Part shown: positions 16,542-25,752 of the stretch, one piece after another | Numbering within the stretch: the stretch's first letter is position 1 | Layout of the letters: every line of letters starts with the position of its first letter | Source: Okeania sp. SIO3I5 | GTDB lineage: Bacteria > Cyanobacteriota > Cyanobacteriia > Cyanobacteriales > Microcoleaceae | Assembly: GCF_010672085.1 (NCBI RefSeq) | Contig: NZ_JAAHHT010000016.1 | Coordinates: forward strand, 24,887-88,886 | DNA length: 64,000 bases | Direction: 5' to 3' | Notes under the pieces: model-generated | The model's database searches: none | Seen by the model: only the letters and a program-made list of their open reading frames with translations | Told to the model about the DNA's origin: nothing | Translations under genes and position numbers: made by a program

Positions 16542-18635
16542 CTAAACTCCAGAGAAAACAACGAAGCCTAAAACTGCCACAAATACAATTAGGGCATAGA
16601 ACTGAGCGCGACCATTCTCTAAATATTTCAAACCTTCCCCGCTCAACAAAGTAATAAAACCTGTTAAGTTAACAGCTCCATCAACTACTTTGTAATCTAC
16701 TTCCAAAACTTGGCGTGCTAGACGACGACTACCTTGAACAAATAGTTTGTCATTGATGTCATCTAGATACCACTTGTTTAGAGAAAAGTTGTAGAGAGGT
16801 TTGATTTTTTCCGCGATCGCACCAGGGTCAATTTTACGGCTCAAGTACATCAGCGAAGCAAAGGTAATACCAATCAAAGCAATACCCACAGAGTTACCTG
16901 CCATAATTAAAAATTCTGTCAAATCAAACTCTGCTAACCCCTCTAATACCTCTGCCAAAGATTCCCCAGGGGCATAAATAAATTGTTCAAAATAATTAGC
17001 AAAAGGCGTTCCCAATAAACCAATAATCATCGAAGGAATTGCCAAAGTCATCAATGGTAAAGTCATGGTTATAGGAGACTCATGGGGAGAATGACTATGA
17101 TGATGGTCATCGTGGCTATGGTCATCGTGGCTATGGTCATCATGGCCATGCTCTAGTTCCTGCGGGTCCATTGCACCAGGACCAAAAGCTACAGCAGGAG
17201 TAGCAGTTGCAGTTCCAGCTGCAGCTAATAATTGCTGTTTAATTTCGTTGTCGTTACCCCGGAACTCACCCTCAAAAGTTGAGAAATACATCCGGAACAT
17301 ATAAAAAGCAGTCATACCAGCAGTCGCCCAACCGATAAACCACAAAGCGGGGTTAGCTCCAAATGCACTGCCAAGAATTTCGTCCTTTGACCAAAAACCA
17401 GCAAAAGGAGGAATACCGCAAATTGCCAGAGTACCAATTAAAAAACAAGTAGAGGTAATAGGCATATATTTCCGCAGTCCGCCCATTAACCGCATATCCT
17501 GAGCGATAATTGGGTTATGGCCAACCACCGCCTCCATACCATGAATTACTGAACCAGAACACAAGAACAGCATGGCTTTGAAATAAGCATGAGTCATTAG
17601 GTGAAATAGTCCGGCGCTATAAGCACCAACACCCATTGCCATTACCATGTAACCCAACTGGGAAATGGTTGAATAAGCCAAACCTTTTTTAATGTCGTTT
17701 TGAGTAATAGCGATCGTTGCCCCCAGAAAAGCTGTAAAGCCTCCTGTCCAGGCGATAATATTCATTACCACTGGCAGATGTTCAAATACTGGGTACATCC
17801 TGGCAATCAGGAAGACGCCAGCAGCTACCATTGTTGCTGCATGGATTAGGGCTGAAATTGGCGTCGGGCCTTCCATTGCGTCTGGCAACCAAACGTGTAG
17901 TGGGAATTGGGCCGATTTGGCTGCTGGTCCTAAGAAAACTAAGACACCGAAAAGGGTGGCTAAACCAACGCTCAGAGCGCCTGTTTCTACGAGCTGCTCC
18001 AAGCGAACGCCCATGACTTCAAATTCAAAGCTACCTGTGGCCCAGTAAATTCCGAGCATTCCCAGTAGCAAACCAAAGTCACCGACGCGGTTGGTAACAA
18101 AAGCTTTTTGACAAGCATCGGCTGCTGCTTTACGGTCGTACCAGAAACCAATTAGTAGGTAGGAAGAGACACCTACCAGTTCCCAAAAGACATAAACTTG
18201 AACTAGGTTTGGAGAGACTACTAGACCTAACATTGAGGAGCTAAACAAGCTCAAGTAGGCATAAAAGCGTACATATCCAGGGTCGTGAGCCATGTAGCCA
18301 TCAGTGTAGACCATTACCAAGAAGGCAACTGTGGTGACGATGACTAACATTAGGGCAGTCAGATGATCTATGGTGTAGCCCATACTGAGCCTAAAGTCAC
18401 CTGCTGCTGCCCACTCAAACATTTGGACATAGGTTTCATGGCCATTTATTTGACTCCAGAGCAACCCAAAGGAGAGAACCATTGCAGTTCCGATCAGGGA
18501 GAGAATAAATATAGCTGCTTTTTGTCGCAAACTACTGGTGGCTTGACTATAGGAAATTAGCCCTAAGCCAACTACCATTGCTCCGACTAGGGGTAATACT
18601 GGAATTAACCAGGCATATTGATAAAGTCCTTCCAT
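16542..18635 (-). CDS. ndhF: NAD(P)H-quinone oxidoreductase subunit 5 (NdhF1)
   Basis: This 697-residue NDH-1 membrane subunit is homologous to complex I subunit L, the distal proton pump with its lateral helix. About 16 hydrophobic segments are visible. Hallmarks are VFWELVGVSSYLLIGFWYDR, SAQFPLHVWLPDAMEGPTPI, LIHAATMVAAGVFLIARMYP, KKGLAYSTISQLGYM and, further on, GFWSKDEIL. Between helices, residues about 497-519 are an unusually His/Asp-rich loop with repeated DDHSH units, followed by PHESPITMTLPL. A shorter His-rich stretch occurs in other cyanobacterial NdhF proteins I recall; here it is expanded. It is expressed upstream of ndhD on the same strand. The C-terminal LNKWYLDDINDKLFV segment is the usual one. 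Confidence 0.95.
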   Translation of the reverse strand: MEGLYQYAWLIPVLPLVGAMVVGLGLISYSQATSSLRQKAAIFILSLIGTAMVLSFGLLWSQINGHETYVQMFEWAAAGDFRLSMGYTIDHLTALMLVIVTTVAFLVMVYTDGYMAHDPGYVRFYAYLSLFSSSMLGLVVSPNLVQVYVFWELVGVSSYLLIGFWYDRKAAADACQKAFVTNRVGDFGLLLGMLGIYWATGSFEFEVMGVRLEQLVETGALSVGLATLFGVLVFLGPAAKSAQFPLHVWLPDAMEGPTPISALIHAATMVAAGVFLIARMYPVFEHLPVVMNIIAWTGGFTAFLGATIAITQNDIKKGLAYSTISQLGYMVMAMGVGAYSAGLFHLMTHAYFKAMLFLCSGSVIHGMEAVVGHNPIIAQDMRLMGGLRKYMPITSTCFLIGTLAICGIPPFAGFWSKDEILGSAFGANPALWFIGWATAGMTAFYMFRMYFSTFEGEFRGNDNEIKQQLLAAAGTATATPAVAFGPGAMDPQELEHGHDDHSHDDHSHDDHHHSHSPHESPITMTLPLMTLAIPSMIIGLLGTPFANYFEQFIYAPGESLAEVLEGLAEFDLTEFLIMAGNSVGIALIGITFASLMYLSRKIDPGAIAEKIKPLYNFSLNKWYLDDINDKLFVQGSRRLARQVLEVDYKVVDGAVNLTGFITLLSGEGLKYLENGRAQFYALIVFVAVLGFVVFSGV

Positions 18636-18759
18636 AATTTATGGTTGCTTTATAATTCTTAACTAAGTGGGCAAAACTAATAAGCATTCTTACACAGACT
18701 TCCTTGGGATCGGTGGTAAAGATCGATTTTTTTAAAAGTTGTTGGTTAATTTTAGTCAA

Positions 18760-18835
18760 AAGTCAGCATTTAGAAGGCAGAAGGCAGAAGGCAGAAGGCA
18801 GGAGGCAGAAGGAAAGAAAAGGTTAGAAGGGAAAA
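18760..18835. repeat. AGAAGGC heptamer tandem repeat
   Basis: Five to six consecutive AGAAGGC units, one variant AGGAGGC. Confidence 0.85.
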
Positions 18836-18845
18836 GATTTTTTTA

Positions 18846-18950
18846 TACAGCGCTTTTCAAATTGATGAACCACACTGTCACAACCAAAACCGAGTAGGGA
18901 CGTTCCATGGAACGTCCCTACTGTGGTCTACTGAAATGAAAACCGCTGTA
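18846..18950. mobile_element. Family C inverted-repeat element
   Basis: Ends TACAGCGCTTTTCAAATTGA and the complement of TGAAATGAAAACCGCTGTA. The centre contains a perfect palindrome around CCATGG (GGGACGTTCCATGGAACGTC core). Related copies at 57957-58062, 58917-59022 and 60376-60472. Confidence 0.85.
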
Positions 18951-19082
18951 AGTGATTATCCGAACATGATATTATGAACTAAGAAATGGTATTGAAGCTA
19001 TTCCCATACGACTCCTGTAGGGGCGATTTTCGTTTGTCATGCTCCGCAAACGCGAATCGCCCCTACAACTACTAACTACTGA

Positions 19083-20207
19083 CTATTGACTATTGACTAC
19101 TGATTCCAAATAACCTTCTAATAAATAATCACAACCAACAGTACGCATACTAACATTTTCTAACTTAAAAGCCTCCGTCATTTTAGTTAATCTTAAATCC
19201 CCCACAGGTGAAGGTGCTGCTTCCCCACCAATAATTTTCGGAGCAATAAAAGCCCAAATTTTTTGCACTGCACCATCAGCGATCGCCTCCGCAGCTAAAG
19301 TCCCCCCACACTCCCAAAGTACAGAGAGAAATCCGCGATCGTACAAATTACCCATTACCACCCCTGGAGTTAAAGTCGAAGTTTCCATCACTTCCACCCC
19401 TTTTTGCCTCAAATATTCCTGAAATTCTCGATTAGAATCTATTTCTGTAAATACCAAAGTTTTAGCCTCACCAACATCCCATAAATTAGCCTCTGTAGGC
19501 AAATCTAAACTGCGACTCATAACCACCCGCAAAGGATTATCATCTCGCTCCCTGCGACTCGTCAAAAAAGGATTATCTCGCCGAACCGTATTACCCCCAA
19601 TAATCACAGCATCACAAGCAACCCGTAACTGATGCACTTCACTCCGCGCTGACTGAGAAGTCACCCATGCACTATGACCTGTAGTAGTAGCAATTTTGCC
19701 ATCAAGAGTCATCGCATATTTCAAAATTCCAAAAGGACGATGGTAAAGCATTCGGTGAATAAAAGCTTCATTCAGTTGGCGACACTCCGCCTCTAATACT
19801 CCCACCACCACTTCAATACCAGCATCCCGCAACTTTGCCACACCACTACCTGCAACCAGAGGATTAGGATCGATCATTCCAATTACCACCCTTGCTACAC
19901 CTGCTGCAATTAAAGCTTCCGTACAAGGTGGCGTCCTTCCATAATGATTACATGGTTCTAAACTAACATAAGCAGTAGCTCCTCTAGCTTTTTCCCCCGC
20001 CTCTCTCAGAGCAAAAACTTCGGCATGAGGATGACCAGCACCAGGATGAAATCCCTCACCCATAATTTGGCCATTTTTAGCGATCGCACAACCCACCAAA
20101 GGATTAGGGGCAGTCTTTCCCAAAGGACGTCGGGCAAGTTCTAGACAATGACTCATAATTAAGCGATCGAACTTATCTTGATTTTCACTCTCATCAAATT
20201 GCAACAT
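19083..20207 (-). CDS. ribD: Bifunctional riboflavin biosynthesis deaminase/reductase RibD
   Basis: This 374-residue cytosolic enzyme carries out the second and third steps of riboflavin synthesis from GTP. The N-terminal cytidine-deaminase-like domain has the zinc site His61-Ala-Glu63 (HPHAEVFALREAG), Cys86 and Cys95 (LEPCNHYGRTPPC). The C-terminal reductase (about 150-370) has FGILKYAMTLDGKIATTTGH, IIGGNTVRRDNPFLTSR and VLWECGGTLAAEAI. Length is typical of the fused enzyme. The last few codons (ESVVNSQ) overlap GACTATT tandem repeats. It is a single-gene unit with no other rib gene nearby. Confidence 0.95.
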   Translation of the reverse strand: MLQFDESENQDKFDRLIMSHCLELARRPLGKTAPNPLVGCAIAKNGQIMGEGFHPGAGHPHAEVFALREAGEKARGATAYVSLEPCNHYGRTPPCTEALIAAGVARVVIGMIDPNPLVAGSGVAKLRDAGIEVVVGVLEAECRQLNEAFIHRMLYHRPFGILKYAMTLDGKIATTTGHSAWVTSQSARSEVHQLRVACDAVIIGGNTVRRDNPFLTSRRERDDNPLRVVMSRSLDLPTEANLWDVGEAKTLVFTEIDSNREFQEYLRQKGVEVMETSTLTPGVVMGNLYDRGFLSVLWECGGTLAAEAIADGAVQKIWAFIAPKIIGGEAAPSPVGDLRLTKMTEAFKLENVSMRTVGCDYLLEGYLESVVNSQ

Positions 20208-20542
20208 CTTCAGATTTTTAGTTTCAAGTTATATCAAATCCGGTAGTATCGGTATAAAAGAGCTTCATTACCGGGGAAAGTCTCAAATGCCCGACAATAC
20301 TAACATTAACCTCCCACAAACCCGGTTTTTTATGTACTGGCGATTCGGGCGATTTCCTAGGTCATGCTCCCCAAACGCTCTTCGCCCCTCCGAAGCAAGC
20401 GGATTTGATATTATATCAAATCCCTTAGTATCCTTACAATTCAATATTGGGTAGTCCTGCTCGCGTAATGGCGAAGATACATAAGTTTTGTAATTTCTTC
20501 CCCCTCCTCCCCCTCCTCCCAATATTGTAGGGTTTTGGAGAC
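20208..20542. repeat. Spacer with partial family F element
   Basis: 20440-20525 contains GTAGTCCTGCTCGCGTAATG, AAGTTTTGTAATTTCTTCC and C-rich repeats, which is the right end of the family F element of tnpB in reverse. Inverted ATATCAAATCC motifs at 20228 and 20400-20425 may be ends of another element. No gene. Confidence 0.6.
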
Positions 20543-21076
20543 CTAACCCTTAAGACGCAGCATTAATGTTTCAGATCTAGACTTAGCTAAAGCATTATTG
20601 TCTATTTCTGTCTCAACATTATTATTCTCCAGACTATCTGGATATAGCACCTCTGAGCGATCGCTAAAATGTGTAACAGTACCGCGTAATCTAGTCGATA
20701 AAAACTTAGTAACTGCTCGATAAAATCTGAGAGAAAATAATACATCCTGCTCTAGTTTTTCATTTAACTTTTCCTTAGAAATTGACAAAACCAATGTATC
20801 ATCTATCGCTTCTACAGTAGCAGATGGTAAACGACCATCTACAAAAGACATCTCTCCCAAAACTTCACCAGCAGCAATAATTCCTATTTCTTGAGCCTTA
20901 ACCCCAGATACATAAGCTTTCATTGTCCCCTCCAGCAGAATATAAAGGGCATCAATTGGTTGTCCTTCATTAATTAATATAGTATTAGCAGTAATTTTTT
21001 TTTTACTACCATTGGCAATCATCCAATCAATGTCACGATCGCTTAATTCCCCTAAAATAGCTAGAACTTTACTCAT
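20543..21076 (-). CDS. Cyclic nucleotide-binding domain protein
   Basis: This 177-residue protein starts at Met 21076, giving MSKVLAILGELSDRDIDWMI, the usual beginning of this conserved cyanobacterial family. An upstream in-frame ATG (21181) would add 35 residues, encoded partly by a family B fragment, and is less likely. Residues about 20-140 form one cNMP-binding beta roll: ILINEGQPIDALYILLEGTM, GEVLGEMSFVDGRLPSATVE (phosphate-binding cassette with Gly-Glu and Arg-x-Pro-Ser-Ala). There is no helix-turn-helix C-terminal, so it is not a Crp-type transcription factor; it may be a regulatory subunit or sensor for cAMP or c-di-GMP. It ends with a charged tail (SRSETLMLRLKG). Confidence 0.85.
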   Translation of the reverse strand: MSKVLAILGELSDRDIDWMIANGSKKKITANTILINEGQPIDALYILLEGTMKAYVSGVKAQEIGIIAAGEVLGEMSFVDGRLPSATVEAIDDTLVLSISKEKLNEKLEQDVLFSLRFYRAVTKFLSTRLRGTVTHFSDRSEVLYPDSLENNNVETEIDNNALAKSRSETLMLRLKG

Positions 21077-21167
21077 ATTATATTTGCTTAACAAAATATA
21101 GTGACTTAAGTTATATTTTACTGGAGATGACACACTAAACTTAACAGACTTTCCAGTTTCTATTCCA

Positions 21168-21535
21168 TTAGACTTCTCCAAAAATGAAAAATAAAATCAA
21201 TTCTTATCCATAAATTATCAATTATATAGAATCCGGTTATATAGTATATGTTCATTATTCAATTTCCCCATCTCCCCATCTCCCCATCTCCCCCAACAAT
21301 ACACTCTTGTATTCAACCGGATTTGATATTACTCCTTACTCCTTACTCCTTACTCATTACTCATTACTCCTTACTCCTCAGTAATACGATAACTAATTAC
21401 CCGGATTCTATATTACTCCCCCCAGTTAAGTGTTCCCTGTTCCCTCTTTAGAATTATAGCAGTCGAAGCAAAGGGCGCGGACATTTCTAAATCCTTAAAT
21501 CCTTTGACAGTTTACTATTCCCTATTCCCTATTCC
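21168..21535. repeat. Partial family B, heptamer repeats and family H element
   Basis: 21168-21225 is the left half of family B (TAGACTTCTCC). 21275-21300 has CCCCATCT units and 21330-21380 TTACTCC/TACTCAT heptamers, enclosed by ATATAGAATCCGG and CCGGATTTGATAT inverted ends. 21455-21560 is family H (TATAGCAGTCGAAGCAAAGG to TAGCGCTATA), running into the threonine aldolase gene. Confidence 0.7.
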
Positions 21536-22582
21536 CTATTCCCTAGCGCGTAGCGCTATACGTTTAACACTTTTCAAAAAAGCATCAACATCTTCATCTC
21601 TGGTATTAAAAGCAGTCACAAGTCTAATTATCGGCAAAGTCCCCTCCTGCCAAACATAAAACTGAAAACCATCAGCTCTCAAACCATTAACCACAGACTC
21701 AGGAAGTTCTACAAAAATTTCATTCGCTTCCACAGGATGACACAACTTTACCAAAGGAAACTCTACCAAACCTTGGGCTAACTTAGTTGCCATTTGATTA
21801 GCACGAGTAGCATTTTTGAGCCATAAATCATCAGTAATATAAGCCTCCAACTGAGCAGACAAATATCGCAGCTTCGAGAATAAATGACCACTACGTTTGC
21901 GACGATAAGCAAATGTTTTTGCCAAATCTTGATTAAAAAAGATTACCGCTTCTGCTGCCATCCCCCCATTTTTAGTTGCACCAAAACACAGTATATCTAC
22001 CCCCGCTCGCCAAGTTATATCTGCCGGCGCACAGTCTAAGCTCACAACAGCATTAGCAAAACGCGCCCCATCTATATGCAGATATAGATTATGAGCATGA
22101 GTAATTTTAGCAATCTCACCGATCTCTTCAGGCAAATATACTGTTCCTGCTTCCGTTGCTTGAGTAATACTAACTGCCGCAGGTTGAACATGATGTACTA
22201 TACCTGCACCCGCGTTTTCTAGTGTTTTGCTCAACTCAGAAGGATGAATTTGAGAATCTGTACCATTTAATGTTACCAACTTCGCACCACCTGTATAAAA
22301 TTCAGGCGCACCACATTCATCCACATTAATATGAGATTCAGCATGACAATAAATAGCTCCATAACCAGGAGCGATCGCTGATAAAGCTAGAGCATTAGCA
22401 GCAGAACCAGTAGCAACTGGGAAAACTGTCACAGGAGTTTCAAAAATTGATGAAAATTTAGCTGACAAACGTTGAGTGTATTCATCGGCACCATAAGGCA
22501 TCATAGCGCCTTCATTGGCAGCGATCAGAGCAGCCATAATTTCTGGGCACACCTGACTCACATTATCACTACAAAAATTCAT
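21536..22582 (-). CDS. Low-specificity L-threonine aldolase (beta-eliminating lyase family)
   Basis: This 348-residue PLP-dependent fold-type I enzyme cleaves L-threonine or allo-threonine to glycine and acetaldehyde. Visible features are PYGADEYTQRLSAKFSSIFE, the GTGSAANALAL-like FPVATGSAANALALSAI, HIDGARFANAVVSL with the Asp that contacts the PLP ring nitrogen, and the Schiff-base lysine Lys204 in CFGATKNGGMAAEAV. Length is standard. The final residues IALRARE and the stop are encoded by the end of a family H element (21536-21560), so the native C-terminus has probably been replaced. The enzyme could still work because the tail is distal to the active site. It is a single-gene unit. Confidence 0.9.
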   Translation of the reverse strand: MNFCSDNVSQVCPEIMAALIAANEGAMMPYGADEYTQRLSAKFSSIFETPVTVFPVATGSAANALALSAIAPGYGAIYCHAESHINVDECGAPEFYTGGAKLVTLNGTDSQIHPSELSKTLENAGAGIVHHVQPAAVSITQATEAGTVYLPEEIGEIAKITHAHNLYLHIDGARFANAVVSLDCAPADITWRAGVDILCFGATKNGGMAAEAVIFFNQDLAKTFAYRRKRSGHLFSKLRYLSAQLEAYITDDLWLKNATRANQMATKLAQGLVEFPLVKLCHPVEANEIFVELPESVVNGLRADGFQFYVWQEGTLPIIRLVTAFNTRDEDVDAFLKSVKRIALRARE

Positions 22583-23591
22583 AGTTCCTATACTTTTAAA
22601 TAAATTTAAAATACTCTACCAGTATGGAACATTCCCACTATCTTTGTATTTTCTTGTAGGACAGTTTTTCCTACTGAACACCAAGTCCAAATATAATCAA
22701 GTCAGAAGTCAAAAGTTAGAAGTCAGAAGTGGCGAAAGCGCGAATAATATCATGTTCGGTTGAACACTTACACTTTGATGATCCGAACATGATCGGGACT
22801 TATACAGAAACCGGGTTTATGAACGAAATTTCCTAGCTTGAACAAATAAAGATCGGCGCAATAAACTGCGTTTATTGGTTGGTTTGTGTAATTAGGGCTT
22901 GCTGATTAATTATAAAAGTATTGATATATAAAGGTTTGAGGTTTTTTAGTGCCGAAAAAAGTGCCTGGTTTTCAGTTGAAAATGCTAAAAAAGTCAGTAT
23001 TTTGGCTGACAAAGGCCGAAAAATCACTCTGACAATTCTTACTCCTACTTCCTCGCTCATTCCCATTTATCCTGACTCCTGACTCCTGACTCCTGACTCT
23101 TACCCCTACAAAAAGACTTTTTCAGCAAACCCTAATTACTGATGATATAAGAATAAGTTTGAGAACATCCTAACAATAATGGCGGATATTGTAATTAATA
23201 TTGGCTTAAAAATCGTAAATAATTACACAAAAACTTAATACTTTACAACATAATATAATTACAAGTTAGTTTAATTCTCATAAAATTTTCACAAAAAAAC
23301 ATATAAAAAACATATTGATTATCAGAAAAAAGAATGATACTATACAAAATAGTTAAGCAATAAAAGCTATGTGTTACTAACCTTGAAAACAAGGAGGTCA
23401 ATTAAATAATCCACACTAGAATAAACTCAAAAAAAATCAAAATCATTTATTAATTTTATCTATTTTTCAGCATACAATAATGTTTAAATCTAGATAAAAC
23501 TTAGCCCCAAGCAATATTCAATCCAAACAAAAATTGACAAAAATCAAAAGAATTGATTGAGTAAATAACTATAGAGAGCTGGTTAAAAAAG
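22583..23591. repeat. Spacer with family I fragment and family D element
   Basis: 22745-22795 has the inverted pair ATATCATGTTCGGTT / ATCCGAACATGAT. 22887-23135 is a family D element: TTAGGGCTTGCTGATTAAT at the left, CGAAAAAAGTGCC and AAAAAGTCAGTATTTTGG inside, GACTCCT heptamers, and TTTTTCAGCAAACCCTAATT at the right. 23140-23590 is AT-rich and holds no gene I can support; it is the 5' region of the GNAT gene. Confidence 0.65.
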
Positions 23592-24077
23592 ATGAAAAAC
23601 ACTACCAGAGATTACCGTCATATCCAATTCTGCGAAGGTCATTCAAAAGTAGACATTCCTCAACTCGTAGCATTATTTAATTCAGCAGCTATCTGGGCAA
23701 AAAATCGAAAAATAGAAGACCTAGAAATAGCCATTGCCAACAGTAACCCAGTCGTCAGTGTCTGGGATCACAAAACAATGATAGGTTTTGGCCGCGCCAC
23801 ATCAGACTGCGTATACAGAGGTACAATTTGGGATATAGTAATTCACCCAAACTATCAAGGAGGAGGACTAGGACGAAAATTAGTTGAAACAATTTTAAGT
23901 AATCCACGAATGTGCCATGTAGAAAGAATTTACCTAATGACAACCCATCAACAAAACTTCTACAAACGCATCGGATTTGAACACAATCAAACCACAACAA
24001 TGATATTGCACAATCAACCCATAGAAGGAGAAATCGAACTAACAACTAGAAATCAACCATCACTACTTGCCAGATAA
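23592..24077 (+). CDS. GNAT family N-acetyltransferase (NSI-like paralogue)
   Basis: This 161-residue acetyl-CoA-dependent N-acetyltransferase has the central GNAT motif A, IHPNYQGGGLGRKLVETIL (Q/RxxGxG/A acetyl-CoA pyrophosphate loop), preceded by IGFGRATSDCVYRGTIWDIV. It ends with a motif B-like NFYKRIGFEHN. The ARATSD..F..T.WD.VVHP..Q..GLG core is shared with the protein at 32458-33009, so the two are paralogues. Substrate is unknown. It is preceded by an unusually long AT-rich 5' spacer and followed within 11 bases by a family H element. Confidence 0.88.
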   Translation: MKNTTRDYRHIQFCEGHSKVDIPQLVALFNSAAIWAKNRKIEDLEIAIANSNPVVSVWDHKTMIGFGRATSDCVYRGTIWDIVIHPNYQGGGLGRKLVETILSNPRMCHVERIYLMTTHQQNFYKRIGFEHNQTTTMILHNQPIEGEIELTTRNQPSLLAR

Positions 24078-24087
24078 ACTTAACTAT

Positions 24088-24194
24088 TATAGCAGTCGCA
24101 GCAAAGGGTGCGGACATTGCTAAATGTTGTTTGTGCAGCATTTGATCACCCAAAACTCAATCAGAGATAACTTCTGACTTGCGCGTAGCGCTAT
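24088..24194. mobile_element. Family H element overlapping the 3' end of a kinase gene
   Basis: Starts TATAGCAGTCGCAGCAAAGG, ends GTAGCGCTAT. Positions 24157-24194 lie inside the next coding sequence, where they encode its last residues. Confidence 0.7.
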
Positions 24195-25125
24195 CAGCAT
24201 CATCTCTACAAATCGGAATCGAACATTGAGTCCGATTAAAATTAGACTCCTCACCATCAGAAGGAGTCGCTAGCACCTCCAAACGTCCATTCATCATTCC
24301 TAACAAATTTTGATTCATTAACAACCTCATACCAGGAGAAAGCTGGAAATCAACAGTCATGTTTTTTTCAGCTTTCTCCTCAATATTATGCTTGAGTAAA
24401 TCCCAAGACTCACTCCACGCACTAACAGGACGTTGATCATCAATCCAAATATGAACATAACCAGATTCCCATGCAGGATGAACAGAAACATTCACACTAC
24501 CTTCCTTCATTTGCGCGATCGCCGTATCAATCAAACTCACCAAAACCTGCTTCAGACGAGATTCATCCGCCAAAACATAAACATCTTCTGCAGGAGGTGA
24601 TATCTGCAAACGAATACTACGATTAGCAGCTTGCATATAAGTTAAATTTTCCACCGCCTCAAACACTTCAGTCAGTTGCAGCGACTCGATCTTTACTGCC
24701 TCAGTACCATGTTCCGTTTTAGCCACATAAATAATCTCATCCATTAACCCCAAAGTTTTCAAAGCAGAATTATAAGCTTGGTTCACAAACTCACGTTCCT
24801 CCTCCGGATCATCAGCTAAATCAGAAATAACTAACTGTAATCCACCAATCATACTATTAATCGGCGATCGCAACTCATGAGCAGTTCGAGCCAAAAAACC
24901 AGCCTTAAATTTACTCATTTCAGAAGCCATCTGATATGCTAGTTGAGTATGTTTCAGTTGCTCTAAAATATTCTCAAGCTGCTCAGAATCAGAATTAGAT
25001 TCTTCAGGAGATGACTCCACAGAAGGCGTTGATAAATTCTGACTTTCTTGCCTAGACCATAATTTACTAGCTATTAACCCAAATCCAAATCCTAATACCA
25101 AAAAGATAAAATCGTTCCCAGCCAT
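24157..25125 (-). CDS. Histidine kinase-like protein with degenerate ATPase domain
   Basis: This 322-residue protein has an N-terminal membrane anchor (FIFLVLGFGFGLIAS, about 6-20), an acidic linker, a HisKA-type dimerisation helix with His83 (ARTAHELRSPINSMIGGLQL), and a HATPase-like C-terminal region. The ATP lid signatures are poor: the N box reads VSLIDTAIAQMKEG instead of LxNAxKF, the G1 position reads IDDQRP, and no GxGLGL box is seen. It may therefore be a pseudokinase, phosphoacceptor or partner of another kinase. It starts 33 bases after tsaC on the same strand, an arrangement I believe is seen in other cyanobacteria. The C-terminal SATRKSEVISD is encoded by a family H element end. 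Confidence 0.8.
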   Translation of the reverse strand: MAGNDFIFLVLGFGFGLIASKLWSRQESQNLSTPSVESSPEESNSDSEQLENILEQLKHTQLAYQMASEMSKFKAGFLARTAHELRSPINSMIGGLQLVISDLADDPEEEREFVNQAYNSALKTLGLMDEIIYVAKTEHGTEAVKIESLQLTEVFEAVENLTYMQAANRSIRLQISPPAEDVYVLADESRLKQVLVSLIDTAIAQMKEGSVNVSVHPAWESGYVHIWIDDQRPVSAWSESWDLLKHNIEEKAEKNMTVDFQLSPGMRLLMNQNLLGMMNGRLEVLATPSDGEESNFNRTQCSIPICRDDADSATRKSEVISD

Positions 25126-25158
25126 TCCACTAAAAATACTAAATTTTTTAACAGTACC

Positions 25159-25752
25159 TTAAAATTTTAACTTTACTGCTCCCTGACGCAAGATTTCCCA
25201 ACCATCAATTCCATTCCACTTAGCAACAGTTGAAGGAACCCCAGAAGTTAACATCATTTCCTGACTTTGGGACAATGAAAGAACCAAAACATCTGGAAAT
25301 TGAGCATTAATTTCAGCCATCTGCTTCAAAGCCGGCTGGCCTGATAAATTAGCACTCGTAGTAGCTAAAGGCCCTGTTTTAGCCATTATCTCCCTAGCAA
25401 TATCGCAATTAGGAATCCTAAGTCCAATTGTAGTTGGATTAACAGGATTCATTACCCTGGGCACTCTTTCCGCAGCAGGTAACACCAAAGTTAACTGCCC
25501 AGGCCAATACTTTTTAGCCACCCCTTGCCATAATTGTAACTCTTCATCACTCCCACAAACATAAGGCCACAAAGATTCAGCAGTTGCCCCCATTAAAATT
25601 AATGGTTTATCTTGACTACGATCCTTCGCTTGAAAAATTAAATCGGCTTTGTCAGGTCGAGCAGCTAATGCTGGTACAGTATCAGTAGGAAAGCTTACCA
25701 AACTACCAGATATTGCCCCCTCAACTAAAATATCAATAGATACTAAATTCAT
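25159..25752 (-). CDS. tsaC: L-threonylcarbamoyladenylate synthase (Sua5/YrdC family)
   Basis: This 197-residue enzyme makes threonylcarbamoyl-AMP from threonine, bicarbonate and ATP, the first step of t6A modification of tRNAs reading ANN codons; TsaD (39255-40322) does the transfer. Features are VSFPTDTVPALAARPDKADL, IFQAKDRSQDKPLILMGATA, KKYWPGQLTLVLPA, TIGLRIPNCDIAREI and GPLATTSANLSGQP (the KR/SxN and TSAN signatures). It lacks the C-terminal Sua5 domain, so is the short YrdC type. The gene's own 5' end (about codons 1-55) and leader are repeated in decayed form four times upstream (25870-27150). Confidence 0.93.
   Translation of the reverse strand: MNLVSIDILVEGAISGSLVSFPTDTVPALAARPDKADLIFQAKDRSQDKPLILMGATAESLWPYVCGSDEELQLWQGVAKKYWPGQLTLVLPAAERVPRVMNPVNPTTIGLRIPNCDIAREIMAKTGPLATTSANLSGQPALKQMAEINAQFPDVLVLSLSQSQEMMLTSGVPSTVAKWNGIDGWEILRQGAVKLKF

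Noticed and set aside
20283-20522. Minus-strand glycine-rich 79-residue frame
   Set aside because: It reads a partial family F element (RNYKTYVSSP also appears in the tnpB insertion).
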